Shown here: positions 56,255-64,000 of the stretch, piece after piece
Layout: each line of letters starts with the position of its first letter
How positions within the stretch are numbered: position 1 is the stretch's first letter
Source of the DNA: Paludisphaera borealis
Lineage (GTDB): Bacteria > Planctomycetota > Planctomycetia > Isosphaerales > Isosphaeraceae
Length of the DNA stretch: 64,000 nucleotides
Reading direction: 5' to 3'
Assembly: GCF_001956985.1 (NCBI RefSeq)
Contig: NZ_CP019082.1
Span: 6,324,001 to 6,388,000 of the forward strand
Notes under the pieces: model-generated
What the model was told of the DNA's origin: nothing
The model's input: only the letters and a program-made list of their open reading frames with translations
Database searches by the model: none
Made by a program: the position numbers and the translations under genes

Positions 56255-57649
56255 CTACCTGTCGGATTCACCGGCTGTTGCGACCGGCCTGTGCCGGGGG
56301 ATCTCGGCCTTGAAATCGCCGAGGCTGACCCACTTCAGGCGCCTGTCCAGGTCCACCTCGGCGACCGCGACGGTGCCCCAGTCCTTCGCCTGAGCGATGA
56401 TCTCGCCGGTGTGGTCGAAAACGGCCGAGATCATCCAGTTGTGCGAGACGTCCTCGTACGTGCTGCTGACGACGTAGACGTGGTTCTCGCACGCGCGGGC
56501 GCGGGCGAGCAACGGGTTGCAACCCCAGACCGGCCAGGCGATCACCTCGGCGCCGTGGTTGGTCAGCTCGCGGGCGACCTCGGGGAAGAAGCCGTCGTAG
56601 CAGACCATCATCCCGACCTTGCCGAAGCGGGTCGAGAAGACGGGATAGCTGGAGCCCGGCGCGATGCCCCCTTCGACCTCGCCGCGCGGGAGGCAGACCT
56701 TGCGGTACTTGCCGACGATCGCGCCATCGGGGCCGATGAGCACCGCGACGTTGTACACGAGGTTCCCGTCTCGCTCCAGCAGGCCGGCCACGATGTGGAG
56801 GTCGTGCCGCTTCGCGAGCCGGCCGAAGTACTCGGTGGACGGGCCGGGGATGGGCTCGGCCACCTCCTGGTACTTCTTGCCCAGGCCCAGGTAGGTCAGC
56901 GTCTCGCCGAGCACCACGAGATCGGCCTTCCGCCGGGCGGCCTCAGCGATGAACGGCTCGTACAGCCGGCGGTTCTCCTCCGGCGTGTTGCCGCCCGACG
57001 GCTTGAAGTGGACGGTGGCGAGCCGCACCGTGCGCGGCGAAGGCGCCGTCGTTTCGCTCAGGGAAACGCCGCGCCATCGCACCTCGCCGTCCCGGGCCCA
57101 TCGCAAGTGCAGTTCGACGACTGCCTGGGTGGCGTGCGCAGGGGCTCGGTAGGTGTCGGAAACTTCGGCCCAGCCCCGGCCGTCGTCCCCCCGCGTCGTG
57201 GGGAATTCCGTCTCGGCCATCGGCGTCGCCCCCTGGAGGTAGCCGCTGACGGCCGGCTCGTCGAGCGGGACGTGCTGGCCGTTCGCGTCTCTCCAGTGGA
57301 GTTCGGCCACGACGCTGCGTCGGGGGACCTCCACGCCCTTCGCCTGGTAGCGCGCGTCGAAGCGGTAATGGCGGCCCCCTGTCACCGGAAAAGCCTTCGT
57401 CCAGCAGCCGTCCACACCGTCGCGCGGCCCGGCCTTGATGATCAGCACTGCTGGACGGCCCGGCTCGTCGCCGGGCTCGCATGCGAATTCGGGCCGGATC
57501 TCGTCGCGCGGCGCGCCGGTCGACCAACCCGCGTCGTCCGGGACCTCGACAGCCGCGCTCGGCGGCGGCGCTGCGGCAACGCACGCGCCCACCAGCGCCG
57601 CCGCGAACAGGCGACCAGGAAGTCGGCCGCGCGTCATCGATCTCATCAT
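56255..57649 (-). CDS. Exported nitrilase-superfamily amidohydrolase
   Basis: A 464-residue carbon-nitrogen hydrolase. The catalytic triad is Glu249 (LGETLTYLG), Lys317 (YRKVCLP) and Cys350 ([10 protein letters not shown]). A signal peptide occupies residues 1-33, and residues 38-200 form an extra beta-rich domain ([20 protein letters not shown]) resembling carbohydrate-binding or jelly-roll modules, before the hydrolase domain at 207-440. Planctomycetes carry many of these fusions; the amide or nitrile substrate is unknown. It stands between the truncated CocE gene and decayed DNA. Confidence 0.92.
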   Translation of the reverse strand: MMRSMTRGRLPGRLFAAALVGACVAAAPPPSAAVEVPDDAGWSTGAPRDEIRPEFACEPGDEPGRPAVLIIKAGPRDGVDGCWTKAFPVTGGRHYRFDARYQAKGVEVPRRSVVAELHWRDANGQHVPLDEPAVSGYLQGATPMAETEFPTTRGDDGRGWAEVSDTYRAPAHATQAVVELHLRWARDGEVRWRGVSLSETTAPSPRTVRLATVHFKPSGGNTPEENRRLYEPFIAEAARRKADLVVLGETLTYLGLGKKYQEVAEPIPGPSTEYFGRLAKRHDLHIVAGLLERDGNLVYNVAVLIGPDGAIVGKYRKVCLPRGEVEGGIAPGSSYPVFSTRFGKVGMMVCYDGFFPEVARELTNHGAEVIAWPVWGCNPLLARARACENHVYVVSSTYEDVSHNWMISAVFDHTGEIIAQAKDWGTVAVAEVDLDRRLKWVSLGDFKAEIPRHRPVATAGESDR

Positions 57650-57864
57650 TCACCCCGCTGCTGATCGAGTGTTCGGTCGGGCTCCGATTCTCACCCCCTC
57701 CTACTCTATCAGCCGGAGCGATCCAAGGTAGACGCTGCTCGACCCGCTTTGGGATGGGGCGATGGCACCAAGGTCCCGCCCCTGGAAGCACCGAACGGTT
57801 GCCGACGCGCCGCAACCAGCCCGAGTCGATCCGGGATCCCGAGAGGGCCGGTTTCCGATCAGCG

Positions 57865-58151
57865 GCATGCCTCGACGTATACCCACTCCTGTTTCCCGGC
57901 GGCGGGTGACCGACGAGATGTTCGAGGACGCCGCCAGAGCGGTGGCCGACCAGGTGACTTAGGCCGAACGGGACTCGAAGCTGCCGTCCCCCCCCGCAGA
58001 GCAACATCCTGCAGACGGAGATCGCGGTCGCGGTCAAGGTGGCCGAGACCATCTTCGCCAGGGGGGCTTGGCCGGCGCCGAGGCGCCCGCCGGCGTGCGG
58101 GGATTCGTCGAAGGCCAAGTCTACAAGCCGGAGTACCCCAAGCACGTGTAA
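57865..58151 (+). pseudogene. Malic enzyme, C-terminal remnant
   Basis: Fragments in shifting frames reproduce the end of an NAD(P)-dependent malic enzyme: VYPLLFPGG (near 57876), VTDEMFEDAARAVADQVT (57906-57959, then a TAG stop), SNILQTEIAVAVKVAETIF (about 58001-58060) and GLAGAEAPAGVRGFVEGQVY to the stop at 58151. The frame breaks fall in a run of eight C (57988-57995) and a run of six G (58061-58066). The N-terminal 80 percent is missing. Recognition is from family knowledge, without an alignment. Confidence 0.75.
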
Positions 58152-58263
58152 GGAATCCTCGGACGTTGACAGCGCGGCTCAAACCCCTTCGCGCCGGCTC
58201 GCTGGCTGTCGGTCGTCCTCGCCACGCTCGCCGTCCTACCGGGCGAGTCGGGGAGTGACGGCC

Positions 58264-58363
58264 ATGCCGCGCCTCGTAGGCGCGCACGACCTCCTCGTAG
58301 CGTGGGGGCTTGGCAACGCCAGTTGACCAATGCCGCGCCTCGTAGGCGCGCACGACCTCCTCG
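58264..58363. repeat. 34-bp direct repeat, 66-bp period
   Basis: The unit beginning atgccgcgcctcgtaggcgc occurs at 58264-58297 and identically at 58330-58363. Read on the minus strand in one frame, each copy encodes EEVVRAYEARH. It looks like a local duplication in decayed DNA, not an array. Confidence 0.8.
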
Positions 58364-58535
58364 ACCAGGTGCGCAACAACGGGTTATGGGTCGAAGCCGG
58401 CACGCAGACGGATTGAACGAGCGGTTCGCAGAGGGATCGCGACGAGAGGATTTCGGTGGATCGGCCTGACGGGCGGCTTTCTCAAACGGATGGAACGGGA
58501 CGAAAGGCGGGCCCTGCCGGGTCGATTAACTTTGA

Positions 58536-58836
58536 TCGACCTTGGTTCGGCCCTCTCCGCAGATCGCCAGGCTCTTGATCGAGCATGTGAGTTTAGTCGT
58601 CGACAAGGCCGTCGAGCACGTGGACGTCGAGCCTCACTGCATCGGCGGACATGTGGAATCGCACGTCCTGGCCCGGTCGGTGAGGCGTTACGACTCCGCG
58701 CCGACTACCCCGTACTGATTTCGAGGCTCCAGGCCCTGTTCGCCGAGGGCTTGATCGCCGCGGCGATCGCCGAGCGGCTGAACGAGCAGGGCTTCCGGCC
58801 CCGAAGCACGTCGATCGCTTCAACCGGGTCATGGTG
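58536..58836 (+). pseudogene. Site-specific recombinase, C-terminal remnant
   Basis: One frame gives LLIEHVSLVVDKAVEHVDVE then GGHVESHVLARSVRRYDS; after a shift near 58695 another gives DYPVLISRLQALFAEGLIAA then AIAERLNEQGFRPRS. Together they match the C-terminal region common in large 'recombinase family' proteins, where VRRY is followed by a helical A-x-x-L-N-x-x-G-x-R-P segment. The catalytic N-terminal domain is absent. A flanking mobile-element origin is likely. Confidence 0.6.
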
Positions 58837-58963
58837 TAAGGGCTGCTGGGCCGCCTGGAACCGGCCCCACGCGAACCCAGCCCTTTCAACATGCACTATA
58901 TGAATTTGTTAAACTGCCGCGATGCAAGGAGTTGTCAGCATTGTAGGTAGGGAGGCCGCCCCG

Positions 58964-60288
58964 ATGATCCACAGCGAAGTCTTCGAACGATTCACCCAGG
59001 GGGACACCATCTCCGTCATGGCTCAGGCTGTGATGGAGAACGCTCTCAGCCCTCGAATCCTCGACCAACTCTTCGAGGACGTCGCCGAGCGGCAGTATAC
59101 TCGCGAGCTCTTGTTCTCTTCGATCGTCGAGTTGATGAGCGTCGTCGTCTGCGGCGTCCGGCCCTCCATCAACGCGGCCTACGCCAAGAACGCCGTGCGC
59201 ATCAACGCCTCGCTCACCGCCCTCTACCGCAAGATCGAACGCATCGAGCCCGCGATCGCCGCCGCCTTGGTTCAAACCTCGGCGGAGCGGCTCGCCCCGG
59301 TCGTCAAGGCCATGGGGGGCGGCCTGACGCCGTTCTTGGCGGGCTATCGCGCCAAGATCCTCGACGGCAACCACCTGGCCAAGACCGAGCACCGGATCAA
59401 GGAACTGCGGACGATCCTCGCCGGGGTCTTGCCCGGCCACGCCTTGGTCGTCTTCGATCCCAAACTGGCTCTGGTAGTCGACGTGGTCCTCTGCGAGGAC
59501 GGCCACGCCCAGAAACGGTCGCTGTTGGATCAGGTGGTGGAGACCGTCGCGGCCCGGGACCTCTGGATCGCGGACCGCAACTTCTGCACGACCGACTTCC
59601 TCTTCGGGATCGCCCGCCGCGATGGTTGTTTCGTGATCCGCCAGCACAGTTCGACGCTGTACTGCACCCTGGAGGGCGAGCGGGAAGCCCGGGAGCCGAC
59701 GGCCACCGGCGCGGTCTTCGAGCAAGCCCTGCGGGCCACGAACTCCGTCGGCCAGGAACTCCTGATGAGGCGGGTGACGGTGGTCCTGGACCAGCCGACT
59801 CGCGACGGGGACGACGAGATCCATTTGCTGACGAATCTGCCGGCCGAGGCCGCGGACGCCCGAAAGGTCGCGGAAATCTACCGGCGTCGATGGACCATCG
59901 AGACCGCGTTACAGGAGATGGAGAAGACCCTCAAGGGGGAGATCAAGGAACTGGGCTACCCGCGGGCGGCCCTGTTCAGCTTCTGCGTGGCGTTGCTGTC
60001 GTACAACGTGATGAACACGGTCAAGTCGGCCCTCCGCGCGGCCCACGGCGAGGAGGAAGCCGCGGGATGATGCGGGCGATCCCCAAGGACGAATGGGTGG
60101 AATTCCAGGAGATGCCGCCGGAGGAGTTGGCCGCGACGCTGGTCGGCTGAGCGCGAACCGTGCCCCTGTCGGAGTACCGCAAGAGCACGCGCGGCCCGAA
60201 GAAGCCGAAGCCCAAGAAACAAAGCGGGGCGAAGATCAGCCATGTCGCCACGTCGAAGATATTGAAAGCTCGAAAACCATGTACATAG
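58964..60288 (+). pseudogene. IS4-family transposase, damaged C-terminus
   Basis: The main frame (58964-60070, ribosome site ggagg; 58922 is an alternative start) encodes most of an IS4 DDE transposase: Asp in ILDGNHLAKTEH, Asp in LWIADRNFCT and the YREK-like YRRRWTIETALQEMEKTL with the catalytic Glu. The C-terminus is broken twice: a missing base near 60067 (the frame would continue MMRAIPKDEWVEFQEMPPEE) and a TGA at 60148 in LAATLVG-stop, after which VPLSEYRKSTRGPKKPKPKK runs on to 60288. Clear terminal inverted repeats were not found. Confidence 0.8.
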
Positions 60289-60294
60289 CTCACG

Positions 60295-60385
60295 TTTAGA
60301 GGGCTGCCGGCGCTACGCCCACCCGTTCGAGTGGACGTGGACCAACCAGAAGATGAGAAAGTGGTTCGCTCGACACGCCCCTTGA
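60295..60385 (+). pseudogene. IS630-type transposase tail
   Basis: About 30 codons ending at TGA 60383-60385 read RRYAHPFEWTWTNQKMRKWF, matching the C-terminal end typical of IS630-family transposases (HPFEWT motif). Nothing of the DDE core is present. It lies directly after the IS4 remnant, showing that several elements have landed and decayed here. Confidence 0.6.
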
Positions 60386-60414
60386 ATTCCTTGCATTACT
60401 TGTGGCCAGAGACA

Positions 60415-61413
60415 CTAGAACTCTTCTCCGAAGACGACGTCGCCGGTCACCCCGACCTGATAGGCCGAGACGCGCCGCTCGAAGAAGTTCGCCAACTCCT
60501 GGACGTCCTGGAGTTCCATGAAGGCGAACGGGTTGCGTGAACCGAAGATCGGCTCGATGTCGAGGGATTCCAGGCGACGGTCGGCCACGTACTCGAGATA
60601 CTTCCTCAGGTCTTGGGGGCTCATCCCAGCGACGCCGAGAGACAAGACGTCTCCTGCGAAGGCCGCCTCGCAATCGACCGCCTCCCGCATCATAGCAACG
60701 ACGTCCGCCTCCACGCCGGCGTCGAAGAGGTCCGGTTCTTCCCGGCGGGCTGTTGCGATCACGTTGAAGGCGAAGGCGATGTGCGCGCTCTCGTCGCGGA
60801 AGACCCAGTTCGTCCCGGTCGCCAGACCGTGGAGCAGCCCCTTCGAGCGCAGGAAGTACACGTAGGCGAACGCCCCGAAGAAGAACAGCCCCTCGATGCA
60901 GGCGGCGAAGCAGATCAGGTTCAGCAGGAACTGCCTGCGATGCTCGCGGGTCTCCAGTCGGTCGAGGCCCTCGATCGAGTCGATCCAGCGGAAACAGAAG
61001 TCCGCCTTGGCCTTGATCGAGGGGATGTTGTTGATCGCCGCGAACGCTTGCTCCCTCCCGGCCATGTCCGGCAGGTAGTTGTCGAGCAGGGTCAGATAGA
61101 ACTGAACGTGCACCGCCTCTTCGTAGAGCTGGCGCGAGAGATACATTCTCGCCTCGGGCGAGTTGATGTGCTGATACAAGTTCAGCACGAGGTTGTTGCC
61201 GACGATCGAGTCGCCCGTGGCGAAGAAGGCCACCAGCCGCTGGATCAGGTGGCGCTCGGCGGGAGTCACACGCCGATCGAGGTCGGCGAGATCGGTGGAA
61301 AAGTCGACCTCGTCCACCGCCCAGGAGTTCTTGAGCGCCGCCTTGTACATGTCGAAGAAGACCGGATAACGCATCGGCCTGAGCGTCAGGTCCATCCCTG
61401 GGTCGAGCAGCAT
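60415..61413 (-). CDS. nrdB: NrdB, class Ia ribonucleotide reductase beta subunit
   Basis: Di-iron subunit generating the tyrosyl radical for NrdA. It has 332 residues. Ligand helices are visible: Glu in VAFFATGDSIV region, EEAVHVQFY (Glu and His), IEGLFFFGAF and RDESAHIAF (Glu, His). The C-terminus ends GVTGDVVFGEEF, carrying the acidic tail that docks to NrdA. It is 56 bases downstream of nrdA on the same strand and forms an operon with it. Confidence 0.95.
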   Translation of the reverse strand: MLLDPGMDLTLRPMRYPVFFDMYKAALKNSWAVDEVDFSTDLADLDRRVTPAERHLIQRLVAFFATGDSIVGNNLVLNLYQHINSPEARMYLSRQLYEEAVHVQFYLTLLDNYLPDMAGREQAFAAINNIPSIKAKADFCFRWIDSIEGLDRLETREHRRQFLLNLICFAACIEGLFFFGAFAYVYFLRSKGLLHGLATGTNWVFRDESAHIAFAFNVIATARREEPDLFDAGVEADVVAMMREAVDCEAAFAGDVLSLGVAGMSPQDLRKYLEYVADRRLESLDIEPIFGSRNPFAFMELQDVQELANFFERRVSAYQVGVTGDVVFGEEF

Positions 61414-61469
61414 CAGAGTGTTCCTTTCGGGTTTCGAGGAGTCGAGCGATCATTCACGATCGGCTCGGA

Positions 61470-63871
61470 TTACTGGCAGGCTTCGCAAGTCTCGGGGTTC
61501 TCGAGCGAGCACGCGACGTCCTTCGAGGCCTCGACGACTCGCGTCGTGGTCGTCTTCGCAATGCCTGTCGCGGGTCGCGAGCGCAGGTAATAGCTCGTCT
61601 TGAGGCCCTTCTTCCAGGCGTACATGTACATTGATGAGAGCTTGCCGATAGTCGGGCTCTCGATGAACAGGTTCAGCGATTGGCTCTGGTCGATGAACGG
61701 GGCACGCTCGGCGGCCATGTCGATGAGCGACCGCATCGGGACCTCCCAGATGGTGCGGAAGATGCTCTTCAGCTCCTGCGGGATCTCGGCGACGCTCTGG
61801 ATGGACCCTTCGGCGAGCTTGATCCGGTTGCGGACATCCTCGGTCCAGAGGCCGAGCCCCTTCAACTCGCGGACGAGGTAGCGGTTGACCTGGAGGAATT
61901 CCCCGGAGAGCGTCTCGCGCTTGAAGAGGTTCGAGATCTGCGGCTCGATGCATTCGAAGGCCCCGACGATCGACGCGATCGTCGCCGTCGGGGCGATGGC
62001 CACGACGAGGGAGTTCCGTAGACCGAACAGCCGGATGCGATCGCGAAGCGCCTCCCAACGCGCAGGCTCGCGCGGAGTCGTCCTCCAGAGGTCGAACTGG
62101 AAGACTCCCTCGGCGGCCCTGGTTTCGGCGAACGAGGGATGCGGGCCGTGGACCTGCGCGAGTTCGCACGAGGTGCTGAGCGCCTGGAAGTAGATCTCCT
62201 CCTGGATGCGGACGGACAGCTCCCTCGCTTCCGGGCGGTCGAAGGGCAATCGCAACTGGAAGAAGACGTCCTGGAGCCCCATGAGGCCGAGGCCGACCGG
62301 CCGCCATCGCTTGTTGGACGCAGCCGACTCCGGAGTCGGATAGAAATTGATGTCCACGACCGCGTCGAGGAACTTCACGGCGGTCCGCGCGGTCTCCGCG
62401 AGGCCCTCGAAGTCGAACCCCGCGTCGCCGACATGCCGGGCCAGGTTGATCGAGCCCAGGTTGCACACCGCCGTCTCGCCCGCCGAGGTCACCTCGACGA
62501 TCTCGGTGCACAGGTTCGAGGAGTGGACGATGTTCGATGGGAGCAGCGTCTGGTTCGACTTCCGGTTGCAGGCGTCCTTGAAGTTCATCCAGCCGTTGCC
62601 CGTCTCCGCGAGCGTCTTCATCATCCGGGCGTAGAGGTCCCGGGCTGCGACCTGCTTCATGGCGTGCCCCTCGGCCTCGGCCCGCGAGTACGCCGCGTCG
62701 AAGTCGTCGCCGTGGAGATCCGAGAGGTGGGGGACGACCTTGGGGTCGAACAGCGACCAGCGTTCGCCGCTCTCGACCCGCCTCATGAAGAGATCCGGGA
62801 CCCAGTTCGCCAGGTTGAGGTTGTAGGTCCGCCGGGCTTCGTCGCCCGCGTTGTCCTTCAGTTCGAGGAACTCCTCGATGTCGGCGTGCCAGGTCTCCAG
62901 GTAGACAGCACACGCCCCTTTCCTCCGCCCCCCTGATTGACTGCGGCGACGGAGGAATCAAGCGTCTTCAACCAGGGGACGATGCCGTTGCTGTGCCCGT
63001 TCGTCCCGCGAATGAGCGAACCTCGCGAGCGGATTCGGTGATAAGCCAGCCCGATCCCTCCCGCGTATTTCGAGAGTCGGGCGACGTCGGCGTATCGGGC
63101 GTAGATGTCTTCGAGGTCGTCGCCCGGCGAGTCGAGCAGGTAACAGGAGGACATCTGCGATCGGGGCGTCCCCGAGTTGAACAAGGTCGGAGAGCTGGGC
63201 AGGTAGCGGTGAGCCGCCATGAGTTCGAAGAGGCTGAGAGCGTCGTTGACGCTCGTCGAGAGGCCGCAGGCGACCCGCAGGAAGAAGTAGGAGGGCGTCT
63301 CGGTCACGTCGCGGGCGACCGGATGGCGTAGCAAGTAGCGGTCGTAGACCGTGCGGAGCCCGAAGTACTCGAAGAGGTCGCACGATCGGTCTGCGGCCGA
63401 GTTCAGCTTCCGGGCGTTCGAGGCGACGAAACGAGCCGTCTCGGTAGAGACGAGGCCGAGGCGATGACCCACCGCGACCGACTGGGAGAAGGAATGGATG
63501 TCCTGGTTCCTTACCTCCTTGTCGATGTAGCGGTCCAAGAGCCGCGCCGCCAATTGAGAGTATTCGGGCTCCTCGGCGATAAGGGACGCGGCGGTCTGGA
63601 TCGAGAGCCGGTCGAGCTCGCGCGTCGTGGCCCCGTCGAAGAGGCCGCCGATCGTCTTCACCGCAATCCGCATGATGTCCACATGAGGGAGACCGCCTAC
63701 CGAGCGCTGCACCGCCCGGACGATCTTGTTGACGTCGACCGGTTCGAGCCCGCCGTTGCGCTTTCGCACGTGCATGCCCGACTCGGCGACCGCCGCCGAT
63801 TGCGCAGGCGGTTTCACCGTGTGAGGCGATGTGCCGTTCTCGGGAGCGACGACCAGAGGTTCTACGGACAT
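61470..63871 (-). pseudogene. nrdA: NrdA, class Ia ribonucleotide reductase alpha, frameshifted
   Basis: Catalytic subunit reducing ribonucleotides, about 800 residues if one base is restored. The first part (62858-63871) has the ATP-cone (RKRNGGLEPVDVNKIVRAVQ) and runs to SVAAVNQGG. A run of six G (plus-strand C at 62928-62933) breaks the frame; with seven G it continues as RRKGACAVYLETWH in the frame that reaches 61470. Key residues remain: Cys in MSSCYLLD, NLCTEI (Cys/Glu), TAVCNLGSINL, the Tyr pair in TSYYLRSR and the C-terminal CEAC. Since everything else is intact, a sequencing error or a very recent mutation is more likely than an old pseudogene. Confidence 0.9.
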
Positions 63872-64000
63872 GATATCTAAAGCCCCGTGCGATTGAGCGT
63901 CAGGAATAGGAACGACTACGACTCGCGCTTCGCTTCAGGGCAAGCCGGCAGACGATCGTGCAGCGGCGTACGAACGGATCGAGTCGCCGGCCCGTTGGGC

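Noticed and set aside
57859-58353. Leftward 164-codon open frame covering the malic enzyme relic and repeats
   Set aside because: Arg/Pro-rich shadow; the plus-strand fragments explain most of the same DNA as malic enzyme.
58264-58363. CRISPR array
   Set aside because: Only two repeat copies, GC-rich and not at spacer-like intervals, with no cas gene anywhere in the window.

Overview
The window looks like a chromosome segment of a high-GC planctomycete, most likely of the Isosphaeraceae type. The evidence is: two secreted or surface proteins whose N-termini carry the planctomycete LE-x-R-x-(L/V)-P-like motif; a Tat-exported DUF1501 protein; a YVTN-propeller/cytochrome c fusion; and a tetrahydromethanopterin (H4MPT) C1 gene set (fae plus a methylene-H4MPT dehydrogenase), which among bacteria is typical of methylotrophs and planctomycetes. 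The assignment is inferred from gene content, not from a marker-gene comparison.

Layout. 1-11.5 kb: sedolisin-like protease, hisA, an EF-G paralogue, a divergent HxlR regulator/MFS exporter pair with a twin inverted-repeat operator, and a large PKD-repeat protein. 11.6-21 kb: B12-dependent methionine synthase (metH) with its own promoter and hairpin leader, a lactonase-like protein, then the C1/pterin block: pterin-4a-carbinolamine dehydratase-like protein, methylene-H4MPT dehydrogenase, fae and an ATP-grasp enzyme. 21-29 kb: eutB-permease-eutC (B12-dependent ethanolamine breakdown with no shell genes in view), a di-heme propeller protein, argS and rsfS. 29.4-38 kb: DUF1501 protein, tRNA-Glu, hydrolase, malQ, CBS protein, GT-C glycosyltransferase, panB, a second pterin dehydratase and a stress-type glycine-zipper protein. 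38-44.6 kb: an envelope/glycan cluster (metallopeptidase lipoprotein, double-kinase protein, glycosyltransferase, divergent MsbA-like exporter).

44.7-56 kb is a probable integrative element next to tRNA-Arg(ACG). It holds a tyrosine integrase broken by one base in a G6 run, a helix-turn-helix/excisionase-like protein, a DUF3846-like protein, a small acidic protein, a D12-class adenine methylase overlapping a companion gene, an 897-residue HTH protein built from duplicated modules, four iteron-like repeats and a replication-initiator-like gene. The far end is capped by an IS5-family insertion that separates the initiator gene from the stump of a CocE/NonD-type hydrolase.

56-64 kb is decayed DNA around working-looking genes: a nitrilase-superfamily amidohydrolase, the tail of a malic enzyme, a recombinase remnant, a damaged IS4 transposase, the tail of an IS630-type transposase, and the class Ia ribonucleotide reductase genes nrdB and nrdA. 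nrdA keeps all its key residues but is split by one missing base in a G6 run. Several frame breaks fall in short G/C runs, so sequencing error must be separated from real decay before calling these genes dead.
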